Shown here piece after piece: positions 1 to 5,354 of a stretch of 5,354 nt of DNA (positions are counted from its first letter, which is position 1; the number at the start of each line of letters is the position of its first letter). A program made the position numbers and the translations under genes. Below the pieces are notes generated by a model. That model worked only from the letters and a program-made list of their open reading frames with translations. It was not told the DNA's origin and made no database searches. The stretch comes from an uncultured Chthoniobacterales bacterium (GTDB lineage Bacteria; Verrucomicrobiota; Verrucomicrobiia; Chthoniobacterales; UBA10450). The DNA is taken from assembly GCA_955652255.1 (NCBI GenBank), contig CATPAW010000184.1:1-5354 (forward strand), given 5' to 3'.

Positions 1-3000
1 CGGAGACGCTGTTCGATTCTACCCGCTACTAAACGGGGAAATTTGCCACCCACAAGTATAAAATCCCCGCGCCGTGTCAGCATTAATTTGTCCTCGCGTA
101 CTTCCACGCGACTGATGCCGGCCTCGGCGGCAGCGAGCTTGATTTCGGTGAGAAGGAACAAATTGTCAACCGCGGGTGGGAATTGGCCAAAGCGGTCTCG
201 CCAGTCGCGCCTCAGGCGCTCCGCTTGGTCGCGCGCCGTTATTTCTGCGATGCGACGGTACGCCTGGATGCGCAAAGTGGCTTCGCCGATAAAACCAGCA
301 GGGATAAATGCCGGCGCGCATGTCTTGGGCCCGAGGTGAACAAATTCCGCTTCATTTGTCGCCACGAAATTCAGGCGAAGATCGACCTCGAGCCGGAGCC
401 GCAATTTTTCACCTTTGCGTTGTGCCACGGCCTGCTTGAGCAGCTGGCAGTAAAGATCGAAACCGACGGCCATGATGTGGCCGCTTTGCGCCGTGCCAAG
501 AATACTGCCCGCGCCGCGAATCTCCAGGTCGCGCATCGCGATCCGGAACCCCGCGCCTAACGAGCTGTATTGTTTGATCGCGTTGATCCGTTTGCGGGCG
601 GCGCCGATTGTCATCATCTCGCGCGGGAGCAGCAAATAAGCGTAGGCCTTGTGCTCGGCCCGACCGACACGGCCGCGCAATTGATAAAGATCGGCCAGAC
701 CAAATCGGTCCGCCCGATCGATGATGATGGTGTTGGCGTTCGGGATATCGAGGCCGCTTTCGATAATTGTCGTGCACACTAGCACGTCGTTCTTTCCGGC
801 CACGAACCGCGTCATCACCGCCTCGAGTTCCGCTGCGTCCATCTGGCCGTGGCCGATTTCCACCCGCGCTTGCGGGCAAAGATCGACAATGCGGTCGCGC
901 ATCCGGTCGATCGTTTGCACGCGGTTGTGCAAAAAGAAAACCTGGCCCTGGCGCTCGAGTTCGCGATGGATCGCGCCGCGAATGATTCGCTCGTCGTAAC
1001 CGCAGACCACTGTTTCCACCGGTAGCCGATTGAGCGGCGGCGTCTCAATCGTCGACATGTCTTTCACGCCGGCAAGCGAAAGGTAGAGCGTGCGCGGAAT
1101 TGGCGTCGCCGAAAGAGTCAGAACATCGACAACTCTGAAGAGCTCTTTGAATTTTTCCTTGTGCAAAACGCCGAAGCGCTGCTCTTCGTCGATCACGACC
1201 AGACCAAGGTCTTTGAAGACGACGTCTCCGGAGATTAGCCGGTGCGTGCCGATCACGATATCGACGCCGCCTTGGCGCAAGAGATCGAGAATCTTCTTTT
1301 GTTCGCCTTGCGATCGGAAACGACTAAGCATTTCGATCCGCACCGGATAGTCGAGCATGCGCTGGCGAAAGACTTCGAAATGTTGCTGGGCGAGAACGGT
1401 GGTCGGCGCGAGCACCGCTACTTGTTTGCCGTCCATGACTGCCTTGAACGCGGCGCGAATGGCCACTTCGGTTTTGCCGAAGCCGACATCGCCGCAAATC
1501 AAGCGGTCCATCGGCCGCGGCTTTTCCATGTCGATCTTCGCGTCAATGATCGCTTTCATTTGATCGGGCGTTTCCCGAAATGGAAACGAATGCTCAAACT
1601 CGGCCTGCCACTTGGTATCGGGACTGAATGCGTGGCCGGGATGCGTTTCGCGCTCGGCTTGCACGGCGAGCATTTTACCGGCGTAATCGAAAATGGATGC
1701 AGCGGCGTTTTTTTTCGCGCGCGCCCACTTCGCGTCTCCGAGCGAACTAAGCGTCGGCGATTTTTTCCCGACGCCGACGTAGCGCGAAACGAAATAGGCC
1801 TGTTCAAGCGGCACATAAAGTTTCGCTTCGTCGGCAAATTCGAGGACGAGAACTTCTTGCGCTCGATTTTGTCGAGCAAGCGCATCGCTTGCCTGGACCA
1901 TAGCATCAGCGTTCGGCCGGCGAGGCGCCTGCCCGCAAGACAATTTTTGAAGGCCAAGAAAACGTCCAACGCCGTGCTCGAGATGCACGACCAGATCTCC
2001 CTCGATCAATTCGCTGAAATCGATTTGCGCGCGATGGCGTTCGGCGCGTCGCAATTGCCGGCGGCCATGCGCGGCGAATCGCCCGAATAATTCCGCGGCC
2101 GAAAGCACGACGAGGCTGGCAGCGGGAAAACAAAATCCGCGCGCCAGCGTGCCTTCGACAAGATCGACATCGTCGAGCGCGGCTTGCTCGCCCATGATCT
2201 CGCGAAAACGCTCGATCTCGCCTTCGGTCTGAAAGTAGATGACGATCTTTGCCTTCTCCGCGCGCCATTCCTTCAACCGCGCGACAAACTGCGCGCGCTT
2301 TGCTTCCACCAGCATGAGATCGCCGATCGCGAACTCTCCGACTTCGCAATCCTGAAACGCGCCGCTGAAATCTTCGGGGCCGCTTTCAATCCAACTCTCG
2401 CTGATTTGGATGTGCGCGTCGGATATTTCCGCGGGCTCGATGTCGATCTTGAGATGATCGCGGGCGATGTAATCGCGCACCGTGCCATTTTGATCGTCCA
2501 CCGCTCCAACCAGAATATCGATCGAGTTTAGATCGCGGACCGAGGTCTGAGTATCGATATCGAACTCGCGCAGGGATTCGATTTCATCCCCGAAGAATTC
2601 AACTCGCACCGGCAGGGTCGCCTCCCACGAATAAAGATCTACAATCCCCCCGCGGACGGCGAACTGTCCGCGCGTCGTTACTTGAGCGACCCGTTCGTAA
2701 CTGGTGTCAACGAGCTGCTCAAGAACGCGTTCCATCTTTTGCGTCGTGCCGCGTCGCAGTTGAATGGAAGCGGAAATGAGAACGCCAGGTTTGGGCGCGG
2801 CTTGATCGAGACTGGCGCGGGTCGCGACGATGACGTGCGGCCCCGCGCCGCGCTCGAGCAAAGAGAACAAGGCGAGACGTTCGGCTGCGATCTCCGGGTC
2901 CGGCAGAATATTTTCGACCGCGGCCAATTCTGCTTCCGGCAGAAAAAGCGCGTCGGACTGCCAGTTGAGCAAACTTTCGTACAGCAATTCTTGTGAGTGA

Positions 3001-3221
3001 ACGCTCGAGCAGAAGACCCAAATCGTCCTATCGATCTTGCATGTGAGCGAAGCGATGAGAAATGGCTGCGCTGACTCCACGACGTGCGAGAATGAAACCG
3101 GCCGCTTCCCACTCGCGATCTCGCCCAGTTTGTGCGCGATCGGCGTGGAATCGGCGGAAAGCGTCAGGAGATCGCGAGATTTTTCCACGGCGAATGTTCG
3201 CCGAAAGTTCTCGAACTTCAA
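1..3221 (-). CDS. mfd: Transcription-repair coupling factor Mfd (C-terminus cut by window edge)
   Basis: Mfd is a cytoplasmic ATP-driven DNA translocase. It pushes RNA polymerase off lesions and recruits UvrA for transcription-coupled nucleotide excision repair. The minus-strand frame is open without a stop from 3263 to the left edge; 1073 codons are seen from the TTG at 3221 (family about 1150). The UvrB-like N-terminal part covers residues 1 to about 330; R190, R206 and F210 match the positions of the E. coli UvrA-contact residues R165, R181 and F185. The RNAP-interaction domain begins at EGDLVVHLEHGVGRF (407-421). Helicase motifs follow: Walker A GDVGFGKT (577-584), DEEQRFG (from 678), SATPIPRT (704-711) and QLRGRVGR (847-854). 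The translocation (TRG) motif with RDLEIRGAG lies at about 889-916. The D7 domain starts at about 942 and is truncated. The start is uncertain: TTG 3221 or GTG 3188 are candidates, neither with a clear ribosome binding site, and the first in-frame ATG (2735) lies inside the conserved domain. Identity is very secure. Confidence 0.97.
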   Translation of the reverse strand, partial: MKFENFRRTFAVEKSRDLLTLSADSTPIAHKLGEIASGKRPVSFSHVVESAQPFLIASLTCKIDRTIWVFCSSVHSQELLYESLLNWQSDALFLPEAELAAVENILPDPEIAAERLALFSLLERGAGPHVIVATRASLDQAAPKPGVLISASIQLRRGTTQKMERVLEQLVDTSYERVAQVTTRGQFAVRGGIVDLYSWEATLPVRVEFFGDEIESLREFDIDTQTSVRDLNSIDILVGAVDDQNGTVRDYIARDHLKIDIEPAEISDAHIQISESWIESGPEDFSGAFQDCEVGEFAIGDLMLVEAKRAQFVARLKEWRAEKAKIVIYFQTEGEIERFREIMGEQAALDDVDLVEGTLARGFCFPAASLVVLSAAELFGRFAAHGRRQLRRAERHRAQIDFSELIEGDLVVHLEHGVGRFLGLQKLSCGQAPRRPNADAMVQASDALARQNRAQEVLVLEFADEAKLYVPLEQAYFVSRYVGVGKKSPTLSSLGDAKWARAKKNAAASIFDYAGKMLAVQAERETHPGHAFSPDTKWQAEFEHSFPFRETPDQMKAIIDAKIDMEKPRPMDRLICGDVGFGKTEVAIRAAFKAVMDGKQVAVLAPTTVLAQQHFEVFRQRMLDYPVRIEMLSRFRSQGEQKKILDLLRQGGVDIVIGTHRLISGDVVFKDLGLVVIDEEQRFGVLHKEKFKELFRVVDVLTLSATPIPRTLYLSLAGVKDMSTIETPPLNRLPVETVVCGYDERIIRGAIHRELERQGQVFFLHNRVQTIDRMRDRIVDLCPQARVEIGHGQMDAAELEAVMTRFVAGKNDVLVCTTIIESGLDIPNANTIIIDRADRFGLADLYQLRGRVGRAEHKAYAYLLLPREMMTIGAARKRINAIKQYSSLGAGFRIAMRDLEIRGAGSILGTAQSGHIMAVGFDLYCQLLKQAVAQRKGEKLRLRLEVDLRLNFVATNEAEFVHLGPKTCAPAFIPAGFIGEATLRIQAYRRIAEITARDQAERLRRDWRDRFGQFPPAVDNLFLLTEIKLAAAEAGISRVEVREDKLMLTRRGDFILVGGKFPRLVAGRIEQRL
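1856..1892. repeat. Two overlapping short inverted repeats within mfd
   Basis: One imperfect hairpin pairs CTTG..CTCGA (1856-1866, with a two-base bulge CG) with TCGAGCAAG (1872-1880) around the loop TTTTG. A second, mutually exclusive hairpin pairs GCAAGCG (1876-1882) with CGCTTGC (1886-1892) around CAT. A perfect 8-base palindrome AGGCGCCT sits close by at 1923-1930. All lie in or beside the extra segment of the Mfd RNAP-interaction domain. They may be chance structures in a GC-rich gene or the trace of a small palindromic insertion. Confidence 0.4.
1863..1928 (-). other. Extra segment of about 22 residues inside the Mfd RNAP-interaction domain
   Basis: Compared from memory with E. coli Mfd, the text between LEHGVGRFLGLQKL and VLVLEFADEAKLYVP is about 20 to 27 residues longer. 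The extra residues, about 432-453 counted from the TTG start, run from APRRPNADAM to ALARQNR and are mostly polar and charged. The reading frame stays open and the flanking motifs are well preserved, so this looks like a tolerated loop insertion and not a sequence error. Exact borders need an alignment. Confidence 0.5.
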
Positions 3222-3263
3222 AAAATCCGAGACCCAGACGTCCGACCCAGCAAGCCGGCGGAA

Positions 3264-3860
3264 TTAGTTGGTAATGGTGACCGGCGTTCCAGGCGAAACA
3301 GTTTTGAAGAAGTTTTCCGCCATAAACTCAGGCATGCGGATGCAGCCGTGCGAGGCAGGATAACCCGGTAAATAACCCGCGTGCATGCCGACGCCATCGA
3401 CAATCCGCATAAAATAAGGCATCGGCGCGCCTTTAAAATGGGTGCCAGGCGGTCTTTTGTCGTCAACCGAAACATTCGGCTTCACCACGTTGCCGGCGTC
3501 ATCCACAAAATCGCCGTACTTGGTCGAGACGTGGTTGATATCTTTTTGGATAATCGAGAATTGACCGGTCGGCGTGATAAGTCCTTCGCGCCCAGTGGAG
3601 AGTTGCGAGATGCCGACGAGCAGCCCGCTCTTGTAAAAATAGGCGCGCTGCTGTCCGAGACTGATTTTCACCGAAGGTTTCCCTCCAATTCCATCGCCGT
3701 CCCAGTATGAGATCGTATCCTGCGGTGCACCGCTCGGACCGAAGCCGGCGGCACCACCGAGATATTGAACCGGCGGCCCGGCTTCTTCACATGCGCCGAG
3801 AAGCAGTACCGCAATCAAGCAGCAAAGACGCCGAAAAATGCCAAAAAAGGAACAGGTCAC
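3264..3860 (-). CDS. L,D-transpeptidase (YkuD family) lipoprotein
   Basis: This 198-residue protein is a probable L,D-transpeptidase, which makes 3-3 cross-links in peptidoglycan or attaches proteins to it in the periplasm. Residues 1-24 look like a lipoprotein signal: positive RR at 10-11, a hydrophobic stretch at about 12-22 and the lipobox LGAC, with C24 as the lipidated residue. E25 at +2 does not signal inner-membrane retention, so an outer-membrane anchor is likely. The YkuD domain runs from about 63 to 197. It contains STGREG..TPTG (88-99) and the catalytic block with H160, then SHGCIRM (170-176) with the nucleophile C173. Length and motifs are complete. The start is GTG at 3860; no ATG lies in frame between it and the upstream stop at 3909-3911, and there is no clear ribosome binding site. 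It ends 42 bases before the TTG proposed for mfd, so the two genes are probably one transcript. The exact reaction (cross-linking or anchoring) cannot be told from sequence. Confidence 0.93.
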   Translation of the reverse strand: MTCSFFGIFRRLCCLIAVLLLGACEEAGPPVQYLGGAAGFGPSGAPQDTISYWDGDGIGGKPSVKISLGQQRAYFYKSGLLVGISQLSTGREGLITPTGQFSIIQKDINHVSTKYGDFVDDAGNVVKPNVSVDDKRPPGTHFKGAPMPYFMRIVDGVGMHAGYLPGYPASHGCIRMPEFMAENFFKTVSPGTPVTITN

Positions 3861-4046
3861 AGTCGGAAAAATTTTGAACGAAGCATTTACGCTCCGTCTA
3901 GTTTGAAGTCAAGGAAGAGGGGTGCCCGCCGAGAATAAATCATCGATTTGATAACCGATCTGGCGCGCGCGCTCCGGCTTGAATTGTGCTTGCTTTCATG
4001 CAGACTTCGACCGTCTTTTCGCCGCCGATCTTTCTTTCTGCCGTTA
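3861..4046. other. Divergent intergenic region
   Basis: This 186-base stretch separates the minus-strand L,D-transpeptidase/mfd pair from the plus-strand zinc-ribbon pair, so promoters for both directions should lie here. A plausible minus-strand promoter is visible at 3884-3912. I see no convincing plus-strand -35/-10 pair and no strong Shine-Dalgarno sequence before the ATG at 4047. The plus-strand frame of the next gene is open back to 3948, but the residues added (rich in R, L and F) resemble no zinc-ribbon N-terminus, so I treat this part as non-coding. Confidence 0.6.
3884..3912 (-). promoter_or_regulatory. Candidate sigma-70-type promoter for the L,D-transpeptidase and mfd
   Basis: Read on the minus strand, TTGACT (3912-3907) matches five of six bases of the -35 consensus. 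It is followed after 17 bases by TAAATG (3889-3884), a weak -10 match of three of six. A start of transcription near 3877 would leave a leader of only about 17 bases before the GTG at 3860, which fits the lack of a Shine-Dalgarno sequence. The call rests on the -35 box and spacing only. Confidence 0.35.
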
Positions 4047-4400
4047 ATGCCCACCTACGAATATTCCTGCGCGAAGTGCGACAAAATCTTCGAGGCGTTT
4101 CAATCAATGCGCGATGAGCCATTCCGCGAGTGCCCGAAAGCGCTTTGCCACCTGCCCAAGTGGGGACATGGAAAAGTGAAGCGCCTTCTCGGCACTGGAG
4201 CCGGGCTGATCTTCAAAGGCTCTGGTTTCTACGCCACGGATTATCGAAGTAGCTCGTACAAAGAAGCGGCGCAAAAGGACGCGCCTGCGACGTCTGTCGC
4301 CACCGGAGAAAAATCGCCCGCAGTCAAGGAGACAACCGCCAAACCGTCGCCGGCAGCATCGACAAAAACGAACAAGTCAGGGAAAGAATCAACCGCATGA
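4047..4400 (+). CDS. FmdB-family zinc-ribbon protein
   Basis: A 117-residue protein that opens with MPTYEYSCAKC, the hallmark start of the FmdB/CxxC_CxxC_SSSS zinc-ribbon family. FmdB was named as a putative regulator near formamidase genes, but the function of most members is unknown. Zinc ligands would be C8 and C11, then C29 and C34. The second pair is spaced CPKALC, whereas the usual knuckle is CxxC, followed by an HLPKWGHGKVKR stretch before the conserved GTGAGLIFKGSGFY block (49-62). Residues from about 70 to the end are a low-complexity tail rich in K, A, S, T and P, probably disordered. The ATG at 4047 is chosen because family members start exactly at MPTYEY; an upstream TTG at 3948 would add 33 unrelated residues. 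The stop overlaps the ATG of the next gene (ATGA), which implies translational coupling. The family call is secure; the role is unknown. Confidence 0.85.
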   Translation: MPTYEYSCAKCDKIFEAFQSMRDEPFRECPKALCHLPKWGHGKVKRLLGTGAGLIFKGSGFYATDYRSSSYKEAAQKDAPATSVATGEKSPAVKETTAKPSPAASTKTNKSGKESTA

Positions 4401-5131
4401 CCAAGTTGATTTGTTCCGAGTGCGCGCATGAGAATGAGCTGGAGCGCATTTACTGTCATAGCTGCGGCGCGCGGCTTGATCGCTCCGCGATCAGCGTTCC
4501 GAAAGAGCGCCCCGACGAAACGCGCAAACGCATGCGCACGTTTTTCGATCCACAGCGCGCGAAGCTTCGCCACCTGCTTTTCAGGCTCAGTAAGTTGATC
4601 CTTGGCGCGTGCGGGACAGCCGCAGTTGTGCAAATGATTTTGCCGCTGGATGTCCCTCCCCCGGTAAAAGCTTTGCTCCTGCCGTCACAGATCAGCCTCG
4701 AACTGGAGAATGCGATTACTTATCACCGGCCGGCTCAGCTTCAGTACACGGAGGAACAGGTAAATGCTTATTTCGCCTCCGCGCTTAAGAGTAAGCAGAA
4801 GTTCTTAAACAAGCCGTTGCTCGACTTTGAGCGCGCGATCATCGGGTTCGGCGAAGGTAGCGTTACAATTATTGCCGAACGTTCGCTCTTTGGTTATTCG
4901 CTCTACAGCAGCTGCTTTTTTGCGATCAATTTAAAGGAAGGGAAAATCGCCGCGTCGAACAAAGGTGGCACCATCGGCCGGCTCCCCATTCATCCAGAGA
5001 TCATGCAGTTGATAGGTTTCATTTTTGCCGATCTTTGGTCCGCACTCGAGCGGGAGCGCAAATTAGTCGCGAAGATGGGCGCGATCGAATTTCACCAAAA
5101 GAGCGTTCTGCTGAGCGTTCCATCGCAATAG
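4397..5131 (+). CDS. Uncharacterised zinc-ribbon membrane protein
   Basis: I do not recognise this 244-residue protein as a named family. Residues 1-25 form a short zinc ribbon with CSEC (6-9) and CHSC (20-23). A basic linker (about 35-60, with many R and K) leads to one hydrophobic segment at about 63-84, likely a single membrane anchor with the ribbon in the cytoplasm. Residues about 98-244 would then be outside. They include a YTEEQVNAYFASALK-like helix (117-131), two beta-rich stretches (143-162 and 173-186), the motif IGRLPIHP (193-200), and an amphipathic helix followed by a final strand. This order loosely recalls single-pass proteins with LmeA/DUF2993- or YpmS-like lipid-binding domains, but that is only an impression. 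The ATG overlaps the stop of the upstream FmdB-like gene; AGGGA at 4379-4383 is a distant possible ribosome binding site. The two zinc-ribbon genes very likely form one operon. Confidence 0.8.
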   Translation: MTKLICSECAHENELERIYCHSCGARLDRSAISVPKERPDETRKRMRTFFDPQRAKLRHLLFRLSKLILGACGTAAVVQMILPLDVPPPVKALLLPSQISLELENAITYHRPAQLQYTEEQVNAYFASALKSKQKFLNKPLLDFERAIIGFGEGSVTIIAERSLFGYSLYSSCFFAINLKEGKIAASNKGGTIGRLPIHPEIMQLIGFIFADLWSALERERKLVAKMGAIEFHQKSVLLSVPSQ

Positions 5132-5136
5132 AGCGA

Positions 5137-5173
5137 CCGGCGGACCCTCCCTTTCACCCTGCGGGCCCGCCGG
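5137..5173 (+). terminator. GC-rich hairpin after the zinc-ribbon operon, possible terminator
   Basis: CCGGCGG (5137-5143) pairs with CCGCCGG (5167-5173). After one A-C mismatch, CCC (5145-5147) pairs with GGG (5163-5165), giving 10 of 11 pairs around a 15-base loop. It starts five bases after the stop codon of the plus-strand gene and lies between convergent genes. No T-run follows on either strand, so it is not a textbook intrinsic terminator; it could act as a terminator without a T-run or as an mRNA 3' end stabiliser. Confidence 0.5.
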
Positions 5174-5192
5174 CCAACCAACCGAAAGATAT

Positions 5193-5230
5193 CGACAATA
5201 GAACGCGGAATCAGCCGAGTCCGATTGTCG
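5193..5230. repeat. Second inverted repeat in the convergent intergenic gap
   Basis: CGACAAT (5193-5199) is the exact reverse complement of ATTGTCG (5224-5230), with a 24-base spacer. It sits eight bases beyond the stop of the minus-strand PG-binding gene, where a terminator for that gene would be expected. The stem is short and the loop long, and no T-run follows, so the assignment is weak. Confidence 0.25.
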
Positions 5231-5237
5231 CCAGAAA

Positions 5238-5354
5238 CTAGTAGTGATCGGTCATGCCGTACGCGCGCTGATTGTGGTCGCGTTCGTACGCGCGCAGCGC
5301 CCGTCGCGTTGCCGGTCCCATGATTCCATCAATAGCACCACGGTAGTAGCCTGC
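5238..5354 (-). CDS. C-terminal end of a peptidoglycan-binding (PG_binding_1) domain protein, partial
   Basis: The last 38 codons of a minus-strand gene end in TAG at 5238-5240; the rest lies beyond the right edge. The residues read GYYRGAIDGIMGPATRRALR followed by AYERDHNQRAYGMTDHY. This is the typical second half of a PG_binding_1 repeat: the GxYxGxIDGxxGPxTRxAL core, then a helix and a short G-containing turn. Such domains bind peptidoglycan and usually sit at an end of cell-wall hydrolases, transpeptidases or exported proteins of unknown role. The catalytic or partner domain cannot be seen. It converges on the zinc-ribbon operon, so it belongs to a separate transcript. The domain call is firm; the protein's overall function is unknown. 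Confidence 0.82.
   Translation of the reverse strand, partial: AGYYRGAIDGIMGPATRRALRAYERDHNQRAYGMTDHY

Noticed and set aside
1752..1779. Perfect 8-base inverted repeat CGTCGGCG / CGCCGACG with a T-rich loop
   Set aside because: It lies inside conserved mfd coding sequence (YVGVGKKSPT), and no T-run follows the stem; probably chance.
1242..2090. A 282-codon plus-strand open frame
   Set aside because: It lies wholly antisense to mfd with its codons in register with the mfd codons, a common shadow of GC-rich genes; the mfd frame carries all the conserved motifs.
409..2349. Several minus-strand open frames of 70-156 codons in other phases
   Set aside because: They overlap the continuous mfd frame, are rich in R, S and A, and show no recognisable domain.
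2678..3112. Minus-strand frame of 144 codons starting with a Met, considered as an alternative mfd N-terminus via a frameshift
   Set aside because: The true mfd frame is continuous through this region and resembles the Mfd N-terminal domain throughout, so no frameshift is needed.
3938..3950. Small inverted repeat AAATC-ATC-GATTT as a possible operator
   Set aside because: Five-base stem in AT-rich intergenic DNA; too short to support a binding site.
3948..4046. N-terminal extension of the FmdB-like gene from a TTG
   Set aside because: The added residues resemble no family member, while MPTYEY at 4047 is the standard family start.
4241..4633. Minus-strand 130-codon frame across the zinc-ribbon gene junction
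   Set aside because: It is antisense to two supported genes and has no recognisable motifs.
5035..5241. Plus-strand 68-codon frame running past the zinc-ribbon gene end
   Set aside because: It overlaps the end of the real gene in another frame and crosses the hairpin region; its composition is rich in P, R and N with no domain.

Overview
The window looks like ordinary chromosomal DNA from a Gram-negative, moderately GC-rich bacterium. The best guess is Verrucomicrobiota (Spartobacteria/Chthoniobacter-like). This rests on the remembered look of the FmdB-like and L,D-transpeptidase proteins and on weak Shine-Dalgarno use and non-ATG starts. It is an inference, not a database result. No RNA gene, CRISPR array, insertion sequence or phage gene was seen.

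Layout. Positions 1-3221 (minus) hold most of mfd, the transcription-repair coupling factor, cut at its C-terminus by the left edge. Directly upstream on the same strand, at 3264-3860, is a lipoprotein L,D-transpeptidase (YkuD fold) with an intact catalytic motif. The two are probably cotranscribed from a promoter near 3884-3912. The region 3861-4046 is a divergent intergenic stretch. On the plus strand, 4047-4400 encodes a short FmdB-family zinc-ribbon protein. It overlaps by an ATGA junction the next gene (4397-5131), which encodes an uncharacterised protein with its own zinc ribbon, one membrane segment and a C-terminal domain of unknown function. A GC-rich hairpin follows at 5137-5173. The right edge carries the C-terminal end of a convergent minus-strand gene whose last domain is a PG_binding_1 peptidoglycan-binding module (5238-5354).

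How the genes relate. mfd is a DNA-repair housekeeping gene, while the L,D-transpeptidase and the PG-binding protein belong to cell-wall metabolism. The two zinc-ribbon genes form a tight two-gene unit of unknown function. I see no clear evidence of a new defence or mobile system. The points most worth a second look are a palindrome-rich insertion in the RNA-polymerase-interaction domain of Mfd, the absence of any usable ATG for mfd, the altered second knuckle of the FmdB zinc ribbon, and the uncharacterised zinc-ribbon membrane protein.
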